64,000 bases of DNA, from the NCBI RefSeq assembly GCF_019976975.1, contig NZ_AP024630.1:1364001-1428000 (forward strand). The letters are read 5' to 3'. The position numbers and the translations under genes were made by a program. Source of the DNA: Arthrobacter sp. NtRootA1. GTDB lineage: Bacteria > Actinomycetota > Actinomycetes > Actinomycetales > Micrococcaceae. This document shows, piece after piece, positions 26,921 through 35,615 of this stretch. Under the pieces are notes generated by a model that saw only the letters and a list, made by a program, of their open reading frames with translations, was not told the origin of the DNA and did not search any database. How positions within the stretch are numbered: position 1 is the stretch's first letter; each line of letters starts with the position of its first letter.

Positions 26921-27331
26921 CCAATTATCACCAATCAATGGAGTAACCCGCGCCCTACCCCTGCCCGGACCAAGTAGTGCCCGTTCAAAGGACTGAGTAC
27001 AACAGAGTATCGGGGCCCGAAAACCGCCGTACTAATCGAGTACCGATTACTGGTGTTCTGATTTCCGGCACACGGTTAACTGATCTTGGAAGGAAGGAAA
27101 GCCCCAAGCATCCCCCGAATTCCAAATCGAAATACCGCATCGGTGGTCTCTTTGAGCCGATGCTCCGGCCGCCGAGAGGCGGTCCGGCCCTGGACGAAGC
27201 CGGCGGCGACAGAGTCTTCTGAGACCGAGACTCTCCCCCCAGCCGTCGCCGGCTTCTAGGCCAGGGATCCCGCAAAATCGCGGAAAGCCTAAATTCTCCC
27301 GGACCAAGGGACTGCTGCTATTGGAGTGCGC
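26921..27331 (+). promoter_or_regulatory. Structured non-coding leader of the third ATPase gene
   Basis: About 410 nt without a convincing ORF. It contains two consecutive strong hairpins. The first is at 27165-27187, a 9-bp GC stem (CCGGCCGCC/GGCGG-CCGG) with a GAGA tetraloop. The second is at 27188-27266, where nested arms CCCTGG/CCAGGG, GAAGCCGGCG/CGCCGGCTTC (27196-27205 and 27247-27256) and AGAGTC/GACTCT form a long imperfect stem. There is no U-tract after them, so they look more like an RNA regulatory structure than a terminator. The promoter was not identified. Confidence 0.5.
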
Positions 27332-29779
27332 ATGTTGCCGGACCCCTGGCTGGACGAAGACACTGTCACAGTCGGGCTGAGGCCGCCAACATTCCCGGAC
27401 CGGAAACAGATCCTGGATCTGATCCTCGCAGCAGTACCCTCTCCTTCCACCAACGGCATAGTTGTGATCGGCGACAGCGGATCTGGAAAGAGCCATTTGT
27501 TGCTCTCCATCAAAGCAGGACTACAAGACTCCATGGACGTCCGCACCTTCGCCGGCAAAGCGGAACTCCAGACAACCGTCTACGGTGCGTTGAGCGCCGC
27601 AGTACAGCCCTCAGGCGAACAAACGGACCTCCCGGGACTTCATGTCCTGCGGGCGCTCACCCAAAGCCTCGGTCCAGCAGGATACCTGTACACACCACCG
27701 GTTGCACGGCGTCGAAGCAAGCGTCACCCAGAGCCTAAACGGCCTCCACTGGTCCTCCTCGTGGACGACATCCACTTCGTCGATCCTGCGTCCCTGGCGG
27801 TTTTACTGCAGCTGATGCCGGGATTCGGCGCCACCTTGGTAGCTACGGCCGACAGCCGGCGCCCGCTTCCGCCGGATCTGTACCAGTTGTGGGAAGACGG
27901 CTTCCTGGAGCAGCACATCCTGGCTCCCTTTACGTTCAGTGAGGCACAGGCCTTGTGCGAGGACGTACTGGGCGGAAAGGTTCAACGGCGCGCCAGCAGT
28001 CTTCTGGCGGCGATGTGCGGGTTCAACGTGGGACTCCTTTGCCTCGCGATCCAGGACGCACGCAACGCCCACCTCCTGGTGCAGCGCGACGGCTACTGGA
28101 CCATCGACGTACGGGCACATTGCCAATGGCCCGGGGTGGTTGAGCACGTCCGGGCCGATATCTCCCACCATGCTGCGGAAGAATTGAAGGCGTTGGAGGT
28201 TATTGCGCTCGCCGAGCCGCTGGCCTTGGATGTTGTTGAGCACAGCTTCGGCCAGAAAGCTGTGGAACACCTTCTTGACGCACGCCACATCCGGGTGCTG
28301 CCCGGAAGGCCGCCGCTTGTCCGTACGAGTTCATGGCTTAGGGGTGAGGGCATCCGGCTGTCGGTTCCCCGCTCCCGCAGCACGGCGCTCCGGCTTGGCA
28401 TCGAGGAGCCGGGACTGACGGCGGATTCCGCGCCCGCCATGCTGCGGTGGATGACGTGGACCCTCGATTCCGGGCTGAGCCTCTCCGACGAACTCATCCT
28501 GGCCGCAGCCCCCGCCGCTGACAAACCGTCCACCGCTGAGCTGGCCATCAGGGCTTCGGTGGGCGTCAACGGTCCAGGCCACCGGGATGAAGCCAGGATG
28601 CTCCGCGCCAGGGCACTCATTGCAGAGGGCCAACTCAAGGAAGCAGCACCGGAGTTGCGCGAGTTGGAGGGTGAAGGATCGCAGCCGGAGGTGCAGGCCG
28701 ACGCTGCACGTCGGTTGATGGCATTGAGCCTCCTGGGGGCGGCCTCACCCATGCCGCTAAAGCCCGACGGCGGGGCGCATGGGCCGGCGGCACCGTCGGA
28801 TCCAGCCGCCCGGGTCATGTGGAATGTCCACCAGGCCGAACAACTCCTGCTTTCCGGGGACGCTCCCCAAGCGCTGGAAAAGTCTTCCGCCGCCATGGCC
28901 GCCATCGGCGCCGACCCCGCGCTGGAGATGTTCCGGCCAGGCGTCCTGCTCCGCCACGTGGTCTGCCTGCGGCAAAACCTGTCATGGAGCCAGTTGGATG
29001 CCCTCCTGGATTGCCCCTGGGCCTACGCGGTGCCAGCGCAGGTGGCATGGTGCCTGGACGTAGCGCGGGGATATGCCCAGCTCAGCCAAGGCCTTCCCCG
29101 TGCCGCGTTGCGAACCCTGGAACCCGTTGTGGCTGAGCTGCACGACGCCGGCCTGCCGCCGGTTCTGCAGCTGGCATCGGCGATGCTGGCGTACTCCGCG
29201 GCGATGTGCGGTGATTCGGAGCAGGCCACGGCAAGGGTGCAGCAGAGCTTGGTGGCGGCAAAGGACGCATTCGACCCAACTGACAAAGGCCTGTTGCCGC
29301 AGCTCAGCGCCCTGTTCGTGGCGGCAGCCCAGGACAAGGTTTCGCGCAAGCCCGGCCATTTGTTTGCGGTAGCCGAGGCATTCCATGACCGGCAAAGTCC
29401 TTTGATGGAAGCCGAGGCGTTGACCCTCATGATGCTCAACGCAAGCAGGTCCGCCGTCGAGGACCTTGTAGTGCAGCGCCGCCTTAGTGAGCTTGCCGCT
29501 TCGTTGCAGGGCGCTGGCGCGGCGGCGACGGGAACCTTCGCATCGGCTTTGCTGGGTAATGACCCCAGGTTGCTTGAATCTGCTGGCAGGAGCCTTTCCG
29601 GGGACCGGCAATTCGCTCAGGCGGCCCTCTGTTACGCCCGGGCGGCCAGTGGCTACGAAGCCAGGACCCGCGGCGCGGCAAGCCGCCGCGCCTGGACGCT
29701 GATGGAGCGGCTGCACGGGGCTTTCGACAATGATGTTGCTCCGCCGCTGGGATGGCTGCCCGGTACTGCAGGACATTGA
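27332..29779 (+). CDS. STAND/LAL-type ATPase lacking the LuxR helix-turn-helix, copy 3
   Basis: 815 residues from the ATG at 27332, which has GGAG 5 nt upstream. Walker A is GDSGSGKS near residue 48 and Walker B is LVLLVDDIHFVDPAS near residue 150. The QLWEDGFLEQHILAPF segment aligns with the same position in copy 2. A helical repeat region follows. Unlike its two neighbours, it ends right after the helical part (GYEARTRGAASRRAWTLMER, then a Pro/Gly tail), with no LuxR domain. Only 79 bp separate it from sufS and no displaced helix-turn-helix fragment is visible there, so the loss is not a simple frameshift. It may act as a partner of copies 1 and 2 or as a stand-alone signalling ATPase. Confidence 0.8.
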   Translation: MLPDPWLDEDTVTVGLRPPTFPDRKQILDLILAAVPSPSTNGIVVIGDSGSGKSHLLLSIKAGLQDSMDVRTFAGKAELQTTVYGALSAAVQPSGEQTDLPGLHVLRALTQSLGPAGYLYTPPVARRRSKRHPEPKRPPLVLLVDDIHFVDPASLAVLLQLMPGFGATLVATADSRRPLPPDLYQLWEDGFLEQHILAPFTFSEAQALCEDVLGGKVQRRASSLLAAMCGFNVGLLCLAIQDARNAHLLVQRDGYWTIDVRAHCQWPGVVEHVRADISHHAAEELKALEVIALAEPLALDVVEHSFGQKAVEHLLDARHIRVLPGRPPLVRTSSWLRGEGIRLSVPRSRSTALRLGIEEPGLTADSAPAMLRWMTWTLDSGLSLSDELILAAAPAADKPSTAELAIRASVGVNGPGHRDEARMLRARALIAEGQLKEAAPELRELEGEGSQPEVQADAARRLMALSLLGAASPMPLKPDGGAHGPAAPSDPAARVMWNVHQAEQLLLSGDAPQALEKSSAAMAAIGADPALEMFRPGVLLRHVVCLRQNLSWSQLDALLDCPWAYAVPAQVAWCLDVARGYAQLSQGLPRAALRTLEPVVAELHDAGLPPVLQLASAMLAYSAAMCGDSEQATARVQQSLVAAKDAFDPTDKGLLPQLSALFVAAAQDKVSRKPGHLFAVAEAFHDRQSPLMEAEALTLMMLNASRSAVEDLVVQRRLSELAASLQGAGAAATGTFASALLGNDPRLLESAGRSLSGDRQFAQAALCYARAASGYEARTRGAASRRAWTLMERLHGAFDNDVAPPLGWLPGTAGH

Positions 29780-29858
29780 CGTGCTGAACGGCACATCTCC
29801 GGGGAGGTCGCGCCGTGGGATAATTGAGTGTCCCTGAAGGATTTCCAAGGAGCGCCCC

Positions 29859-31187
29859 TTGACAGTCGTATCAACTCCCGCCTCACTGCAGCAGTCCGTG
29901 GTTCCTGCCATGGACAATGCGGAGGTGCTGCGGATCCGGAACGACTTCCCGGTCCTGGACCAACTGGTCAACGGAAAGCCGTTGATCTATCTCGATTCCG
30001 GGGCCACGTCGCAGAACCCTTTGAGCGTGATAGAGGCCGAGCAGGAGTTCTACGAGCAACGCAATGCCGCGGTACACCGTGGCGCGCACCAGCTTGCGGT
30101 GAGCGCGACTGAGGTTTTCGAGGACGCCCGCCAAACTGTCGCGGACTTTATTGGTGCCCAGTACGAGGAAACCGTGTGGACGTCCAACGCCACGGAGGGC
30201 CTGAACCTCATCAGCTATGCGTTGTCCAACGCCGCTTTGTGGGCTGCACAGGGCCGGGGTAGTTCGGCGTTGAAGGAGCTGGCCATCGGCCCCGGGGACG
30301 AAATCGTGGTCACGGAGATGGAGCATCACGCCAACCTGATCCCCTGGCAGGAGCTCGCTTTCCGGACCGGAGCCACACTCAAGTACATTCCCATAACCGA
30401 TGCTGGCAGCCTTCGCCTGGACGCCGCGGAAGAGATCGTGGGGGAGCGGACCCGCTTGCTGGCTTTCACCCACGCCTCCAACGTCCTGGGAACCATCAAC
30501 CCGGTTGCCGCACTCGTGGCTCTCGCCCGACGCGTGGGTGCGTTGGTGGTCCTGGATGCTTGCCAATCAGTGCCTCACATGCCCATTGACGTCAAGGACC
30601 TGGACGTCGACTTCGCGGTGTTCTCGGGCCATAAGATGCTGGCTCCCACGGGCGTCGGCGTCCTGTACGGCAAGCAGGAGCTCCTGGACGTCCTCCCGCC
30701 ATTCCTCACCGGTGGCTCCATGATCACCACGGTCACTATGGAACGCGCCGAATACTTGCCTGCTCCACAGCGCTTCGAAGCCGGGACCCAGCGCATCTCC
30801 CAGGCGGTTGCCCTTGCCACAGCCATTAACTATCTGTCCGAAACCGGGATCGACCGCATCCATGCGTGGGAAGCCACGTTGGGTCAGCGACTGGTTAAAG
30901 GACTTGAGGGCATCGACGGCATCCGCGTGGTGGGTCCTGCTTCCGGTGCGGAACGCATCGGACTGGCCGCGTTCGACGTCGCCGGTGTCCATGCCCACGA
31001 CGTCGGCCAATTCCTTGACGATCGCGGCATCGCCGTCCGCGTCGGCCACCATTGCGCCCAGCCGCTGCACCGCCGCTTGGGGCTGACTGCTACCACTCGG
31101 GCAAGTACGTACCTTTACAACACCACGGACGACGTCGACGCCTTCCTTGACGCCGTGTCTGGCGTTCGGGCCTATTTCCAGGCCTGA
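29859..31187 (+). CDS. sufS: Cysteine desulfurase SufS
   Basis: PLP enzyme that takes sulfur from cysteine for iron-sulfur cluster assembly. 442 residues. PLP-binding Lys259 lies in FSGHKMLAPTG, and the persulfide Cys399 in VGHHCAQPLHRR, both as in group II (SufS) desulfurases. ATEGLNLISY and EMEHHANLIPWQ match the substrate site. The start is a TTG with AAGGAG 6 nt upstream; the first 20 residues are an extension. It pairs with sufU 59 nt downstream. The remaining suf genes (sufB, sufD, sufC) are not in this window. Confidence 0.93.
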   Translation: MTVVSTPASLQQSVVPAMDNAEVLRIRNDFPVLDQLVNGKPLIYLDSGATSQNPLSVIEAEQEFYEQRNAAVHRGAHQLAVSATEVFEDARQTVADFIGAQYEETVWTSNATEGLNLISYALSNAALWAAQGRGSSALKELAIGPGDEIVVTEMEHHANLIPWQELAFRTGATLKYIPITDAGSLRLDAAEEIVGERTRLLAFTHASNVLGTINPVAALVALARRVGALVVLDACQSVPHMPIDVKDLDVDFAVFSGHKMLAPTGVGVLYGKQELLDVLPPFLTGGSMITTVTMERAEYLPAPQRFEAGTQRISQAVALATAINYLSETGIDRIHAWEATLGQRLVKGLEGIDGIRVVGPASGAERIGLAAFDVAGVHAHDVGQFLDDRGIAVRVGHHCAQPLHRRLGLTATTRASTYLYNTTDDVDAFLDAVSGVRAYFQA

Positions 31188-31246
31188 TTCTTGCGGCAGC
31201 ACCGCAGCCGCTCCCCACAAACTTCCACGAACGGGTAACCAGCACC

Positions 31247-31699
31247 ATGAGTCTTGACCAGCTGTACCAGCAGATCATCCTGGACCACTCCAAGCAGCGG
31301 CACGGCAGCGGGCTCGCAGACACGGAAGCCCCAACGGGCACGTCAACCGGGCAATCCCACCAACTCAACCCGGTCTGCGGAGATGAAGTAACGCTCCGTC
31401 TGGCTGTTGCCGATGGAACGGTCAAGCAGATCAGCTGGGACGGCGCAGGCTGTTCCATCTCCATGGCGTCGGCATCAGTGTTGACAGACCTCGGCGAAGG
31501 AATGTCGGTAGAAGAACTGCACGCCGTGATCGACAACTTCCGTGAGGTCCTCCGTTCGCGTGGAAAGGTGCAGGCGGATCCAGAGATTCTGGGAGACGCC
31601 GCCGCGTTCGAAGGCGTGGCCCGCTACGCCGCCCGGGTCAAATGCGCCATGATTTCGTGGGTTGCTGCAGAGGACGCGCTGAACCAGGCAACGGCCTAG
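31247..31699 (+). CDS. sufU: Fe-S cluster assembly scaffold / sulfurtransferase SufU
   Basis: Accepts sulfur from SufS and delivers it to cluster assembly. 150 residues. The three conserved cysteines are present in NPVCGDEV, GAGCSISMAS and RVKCAMISW, plus the Asp of the zinc site in VCGDE. The insert typical of SufU compared with IscU is present. It follows sufS in the same direction, and is convergent with nhaA, 10 nt separating the stops. Confidence 0.94.
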   Translation: MSLDQLYQQIILDHSKQRHGSGLADTEAPTGTSTGQSHQLNPVCGDEVTLRLAVADGTVKQISWDGAGCSISMASASVLTDLGEGMSVEELHAVIDNFREVLRSRGKVQADPEILGDAAAFEGVARYAARVKCAMISWVAAEDALNQATA

Positions 31700-31709
31700 T
31701 AGCCCGGGG

Positions 31710-33008
31710 CTAAGCGCGGTTGAAGACGTCAGGTACGCCGTCGCCGTCGTCGTCTCGCTGTTCTTCCGCCTGAACCAGGCGGTACCGCCGGTTCCGGGCC
31801 CTGAGCACGACGGCGGCCAGCAGCGCCGCGGTCAGGGAACCTGCCAGGATGGCCACCTTGGCGTGGTCGTTGTGGGCAGACCCGGTGCCGAAGCTTAGCT
31901 CGCCGATCAACAGGGAGACGGTGAATCCGATCCCGGCCAGCAGTGCCAGCCCAAAGAGGTCGATCCACGCAATGCTGGAATCCAGGCTCGCGCGGGTGGT
32001 TTTGGTCACCAGGAACGTGGTGCCAAAGACGCCAATGGCCTTGCCCAGTACCAGCGCGGCAACAATTCCCACGGCCACCGGATCAGTGAGCGCGGCCCGC
32101 ATGCCGTCGAAACCGCCCAGGGCCACTCCTGCAGAGAAAAAGGCGAAGACGGGTACGGCGAATCCGGCCGAGAAGGGGCGCAGCCGGTGTTCGAAGTGTT
32201 CAGCGAGACCCTCGGCCGGTTCACCCCTTCTTCCGCTGTTGAAGACAGGAACCGCAAAGCCCAGCAGCACCCCGGCCACTGTGGCGTGGATGCCGGACGC
32301 ATGGACGAGACCCCACGTGGCCACGGCAAGGGGGAGCAGGAGGTACCAACTGCGGATCCGCTTCTGGACCAGGAAGGTGAACAGGGCCAGCGGTACCAAC
32401 GCGGCCAGGAGCATGAGGGGCTGGATCCCCGTGGAGTAGAAGAAAGCGATGATGCCGATCGCGATGAGGTCGTCCACCACTGCGAGGGTCAGCAGGAAGG
32501 TCCGCAGGGCTGCGGGAAGGTGCGTGTTGATCACGGCAAGGACGGCCAGGGCGAAGGCTATGTCCGTTGCCGTGGGGATGGCCCAACCTTTGACTGTCTC
32601 CGAGGCCGAGCCTAGGTTGAAGAGGACGTAGATCAGCGCGGGGATGAGAACCCCACCAACGGCCGCGGCAACGGGGACAACGGCCCGGGCAGGTTTGCGG
32701 AGTTCCCCGGCGACGAACTCCCGTTTGAGTTCAAGGCCTGCGAGGAAGAAGAACACAGCGAGCAGGCCGTCGGAGGCCCAATGCCCGAGGCTCAGCTGCA
32801 GGTGCCAGGGCTCATAGCCTATTTTGAGGTCGCGTAATGCGAAGTAACCGTCAGCGGCGGGGGAGTTTGCCCAAATCAGCGCGATGACTGTTGCGCCAAG
32901 AAGGAGGGCTCCGCCTACGGTCTCTGTTCGGAGTATCGAGAGGATGCGGCGGTACTCGGGGTAGCTGGAGCGGCTGAAGACGGTGGTGGTCATGGATTGT
33001 TTGGCCAC
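31710..33008 (-). CDS. nhaA: Na+/H+ antiporter NhaA
   Basis: Electrogenic membrane antiporter that exports Na+ in exchange for H+ and controls internal pH. 432 residues with about 12 hydrophobic helices. The ion-binding Asp pair is in [14 protein letters not shown], and [13 protein letters not shown] forms the unwound helix motif. [13 protein letters not shown] is another family marker. The C-terminus is charged (Glu/Asp/Arg). The GTG at 33008 has AGGAG about 8 nt upstream. Upstream of it lies the 66-bp palindrome. It appears monocistronic. Confidence 0.93.
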   Translation of the reverse strand: MAKQSMTTTVFSRSSYPEYRRILSILRTETVGGALLLGATVIALIWANSPAADGYFALRDLKIGYEPWHLQLSLGHWASDGLLAVFFFLAGLELKREFVAGELRKPARAVVPVAAAVGGVLIPALIYVLFNLGSASETVKGWAIPTATDIAFALAVLAVINTHLPAALRTFLLTLAVVDDLIAIGIIAFFYSTGIQPLMLLAALVPLALFTFLVQKRIRSWYLLLPLAVATWGLVHASGIHATVAGVLLGFAVPVFNSGRRGEPAEGLAEHFEHRLRPFSAGFAVPVFAFFSAGVALGGFDGMRAALTDPVAVGIVAALVLGKAIGVFGTTFLVTKTTRASLDSSIAWIDLFGLALLAGIGFTVSLLIGELSFGTGSAHNDHAKVAILAGSLTAALLAAVVLRARNRRYRLVQAEEQRDDDGDGVPDVFNRA

Positions 33009-33095
33009 GGAGGCTCCTGTGGGTCGAGTGGTCTAAGGGCAGGCATCGCAAAGACACCGCCGACCAGACTTCCCGGCACACCAAGTTCCATTCTA

Positions 33096-33161
33096 CCCAA
33101 CTAGGTAGCAGTAGAGCGCGTTATGAGGGCTCAAAACGCGCACTACTGCGACCTAGTTGGG
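33096..33161. repeat. 66-bp near-perfect intergenic palindrome
   Basis: Arms of 27 nt (33096-33122 and 33135-33161) match at 25 of 27 positions when one is reverse-complemented. The outer ends are CCCAACTAGGT and ACCTAGTTGGG. The central 12 nt, ATGAGGGCTCAA, continue the symmetry (TGAG/CTCA). It lies 3' of the minus-strand DUF2505 and SCO4848 genes and 5' of nhaA. It could work as a terminator, but the size and symmetry suggest a repeated palindromic element of the REP/MITE kind. Confidence 0.9.
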
Positions 33162-33173
33162 CTGGGACGAGCG

Positions 33174-33395
33174 CTAGGCGACGAGCCCGGCGATCCCGAT
33201 GGCCGCCGTCGCGAGTCCCAGCACCATGGAAATGGAGACCAGGACCACGTGGACTGTGAGGAACCTGGTGGCCTTGCCGGCGGAGTCGCGGGCGCGGGGG
33301 TCCTTCATGACGCGCTTCAGGAACTGGGGCCACACAACCAGCGACCATACGCCGGCAACGATCAGGACCCAGCCCAGAATGGCAGGGAGCTGCAT
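33174..33395 (-). CDS. SCO4848-family small membrane protein
   Basis: 73 residues with two membrane helices (about 5-22 and 45-70) separated by a basic loop, WPQFLKRVMKDPRARD. I recognise the pattern of the SCO4848 family of conserved actinobacterial membrane proteins with no assigned function. It lies 1 nt after the DUF2505 gene, so the two are co-transcribed. The palindromic element follows its stop. Confidence 0.75.
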   Translation of the reverse strand: MQLPAILGWVLIVAGVWSLVVWPQFLKRVMKDPRARDSAGKATRFLTVHVVLVSISMVLGLATAAIGIAGLVA

Positions 33396-33396
33396 G

Positions 33397-33894
33397 CTAG
33401 TGGCTTTCGAGCCAGGCCTGCGCCTGCTGGGACTGGATGTTCAGGGCCTTGCCAACCATCGGCTCAGCAGCATCAGCAATCTTGCCGCCGAGGAACGGAA
33501 CCGACGAGGACACATTGCCCTCGAGCTCGATGCGGGTGTTCGCGCCTTCAGCAACCAAACGCTGGACGGCGGTGACATCAAGCGGGGCACCGGAGACCTT
33601 CAAGGCAATCTTGCTGGCGCGGGAGCCGTCTGCTGCGGGCGCCTCCCACTGCTCGGTCTGCGTGACGGTCAGGCTCTCGCCCACGAACTTGCGGGCGATA
33701 TCCGGCAAGCGGGTAGTCGGGAGCGTACGAACCGTGGTGGTGCTGAAAGCGCCGGCAGGGTCGCCGTCGATCGTGAACGATTCCAGGGAGCCGCCCACCA
33801 GTTCGCTCGTGTGACGCAGGAAGTCTTCGTCGACAAATACGGCCGCTACTCGGTCAACGCTGTGCGGCAGGGTGGTGGATGCACTCAGGGCCAT
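33397..33894 (-). CDS. DUF2505 domain-containing protein
   Basis: 165 residues, soluble. It starts MALSASTTLPHSVDRVAAVF and contains VFVDEDFLRHTSELVGG and the C-terminal NVSSSVPFLGGKIADAAEP, typical of DUF2505. The fold resembles START/polyketide-cyclase lipid-binding proteins. The function is unknown; the link with a small membrane protein gene downstream hints at an envelope role. Confidence 0.82.
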   Translation of the reverse strand: MALSASTTLPHSVDRVAAVFVDEDFLRHTSELVGGSLESFTIDGDPAGAFSTTTVRTLPTTRLPDIARKFVGESLTVTQTEQWEAPAADGSRASKIALKVSGAPLDVTAVQRLVAEGANTRIELEGNVSSSVPFLGGKIADAAEPMVGKALNIQSQQAQAWLESH

Positions 33895-33944
33895 GGGTCC
33901 TCCGTGGATATGTTGGTGGTGAAGCTCTTTTAGCTCACAACATC

Positions 33945-35558
33945 CTACGGGGTGTCCGAGGCCACTCCGGAACCGGCCTGTTGTTCACGTTCATTCGGGG
34001 CCGCTTCCTGCTGTGCCTCCTGAAGAGCGGAGGCGGCAGCCGAAATGTTCCGTGCCATCGACGGGAAAATGATCCCGTGGAAGGGGTACACGCCCAGCCA
34101 GTAGAACCTGCCCGCCAAACCGCGGGGAAAGAATATGGCGCGCTGCTTGTAAAGGCTCCCGCCGCCGTCGGGCTCCACTGCCAACTCAAGCCATGCACGC
34201 CCGGGCGCCCGCATCTCGGCCCGGAGGCGCAGCAAATGTCCGCGGTCTATGGCTTCCACCCGCCACCAGTCCACCACTTCGCCGCTGCCCAGCTTTTTCG
34301 GATGCCTCCGGCCGCGCAGCAGCCCGGCGCCACCGGTGAGCTTGTCCAGCCATCCACGCACCCGCCATGCCAGCGGCAGGGAGTACCAGCCGTTCTTGCC
34401 ACCGATGCCCTCAATGATGGTCCACACATGCTCAGGCTTCGCGTCGCTGTGGAAGGTCCGCTCGTCCAGGAAGACCTTGTAACCGGCCCAATCGGGATCG
34501 CTGGGAAGAGGGTCGGCGTCGATTCCGGCATTTGCCCAGGTAGTCTCCACCTGCCCGTCCCGTTCCTTGCCCAAAGCCAAGGCGACGGCACGGCGGTAGG
34601 GCGTCAGGCCGCCGTCGGGCTGCGGAATGTAATGATCGACGTCGTGCTCCCGCGACACTGCGTCGTGCTGCAGCGACTGCACCAGCGGCAAGGACATGGA
34701 CAGCGGAATGGGCGTCACCAGTGCAACCCAAAGGCCGGCGAGCTTGGGCGCCGGAACCGGCAGGGCGATTACCAAACGGCGGGGCAGGCCTCGCTCCACG
34801 GCGTACTCGTTCATCATGTCCTTGTACTTCAGGACGTCGCGGGAGCCGATATCGAACGTCCGGTTCAGGCCGTCGGGAAGCGTGGCAGCAGCCACAAGGT
34901 AGTGCAGCACATCGCGCACGGCGATGGCTTCGATCCGGTTATTGACCCAGCTGGGTGCCGGCATGACGGGCAGGGTATCGGCCAAGTGGCGGATCATCTC
35001 GAACGACGCCGAACCCGAACCGATGACGACTCCCGCCTGGAACACTATGGAATTCACCTCGGATTCAAGGAAGACCCGTCCGACGGTCTCACGGGAACGC
35101 ATGTGCGTAGAGAGCTCTGCGTTCTCCGGGTGCAGGCCGCCGAGGTAGATAATCCTGTTGACGTAGGCCCGGGTGGCCGCGTCTGCCACGAGTCGCGCCA
35201 TGGCTTCTTCCTTCGCCTCGAATCCACTGCCCGAAGCCATGGAGTGAACGAGGTAATAGAGCACATCCACACCCTGGAGCGCGTTCTCCAGGCTTCCCGC
35301 GTCGGAGAGGGAATCCGTGATGATTTCGACGTCGTCGTGCCATGGAACGTCGGCGATCTTCTGTGGGGAGCGGACCACCACCTTCACGCGGTGGCCAGCC
35401 TCGAGAAGCCGAGGGACCAGGCGGCCTCCGATGTAACCGGTGGCGCCCGTGACAAGGACGGTCTTGGATGCCTGGTTTGGCGATGACTGGTTTGGGGATG
35501 ACTGCAAAGGAACTCCTGGGCTGGAGGGAGGGGTAGGCTGGAATGACCCGGCATTCAT
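33945..35558 (-). CDS. SDR-type NAD(P)-binding protein with C-terminal DUF2867
   Basis: 537 residues. An atypical SDR Rossmann domain starts near residue 33 with TVLVTGATGYIGGRLVPRLL, followed by YYLVHSMASG and IYLGGLHPE. The C-terminal 180 residues carry DUF2867 (GWYSLPLAWRVRGWLDKLTGG, RLRAEMRAPGRAWLELAV), a START-like fold, with a hydrophobic GRFYWLGVYPFHGIIFPSM near the end. The N-terminal tail contains the duplicated SSPNQSSPNQ, from a 15-bp tandem repeat at 35472-35501. Such fusions are common in Actinobacteria, and their substrate is unknown. It is divergent from mfd, with 57 bp between the start codons. Confidence 0.85.
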   Translation of the reverse strand: MNAGSFQPTPPSSPGVPLQSSPNQSSPNQASKTVLVTGATGYIGGRLVPRLLEAGHRVKVVVRSPQKIADVPWHDDVEIITDSLSDAGSLENALQGVDVLYYLVHSMASGSGFEAKEEAMARLVADAATRAYVNRIIYLGGLHPENAELSTHMRSRETVGRVFLESEVNSIVFQAGVVIGSGSASFEMIRHLADTLPVMPAPSWVNNRIEAIAVRDVLHYLVAAATLPDGLNRTFDIGSRDVLKYKDMMNEYAVERGLPRRLVIALPVPAPKLAGLWVALVTPIPLSMSLPLVQSLQHDAVSREHDVDHYIPQPDGGLTPYRRAVALALGKERDGQVETTWANAGIDADPLPSDPDWAGYKVFLDERTFHSDAKPEHVWTIIEGIGGKNGWYSLPLAWRVRGWLDKLTGGAGLLRGRRHPKKLGSGEVVDWWRVEAIDRGHLLRLRAEMRAPGRAWLELAVEPDGGGSLYKQRAIFFPRGLAGRFYWLGVYPFHGIIFPSMARNISAAASALQEAQQEAAPNEREQQAGSGVASDTP

Positions 35559-35615
35559 TCGAATTTCCGGGCATTTGTGTTGCCTGCCCTTGGACCCACC
35601 CTAGGAGTTTCAGCC

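Noticed and set aside
29780..29858. Search for a frameshifted LuxR helix-turn-helix after the third ATPase
   Set aside because: Only 79 bp are available and no frame reads as a LuxR helix-turn-helix, so no pseudogene fragment is called.
33879..35486. 535-residue plus-strand open frame opposite the SDR-DUF2867 gene
   Set aside because: Antisense of a clear Rossmann-fold gene; composition is His/Gly/Arg-rich and not protein-like.
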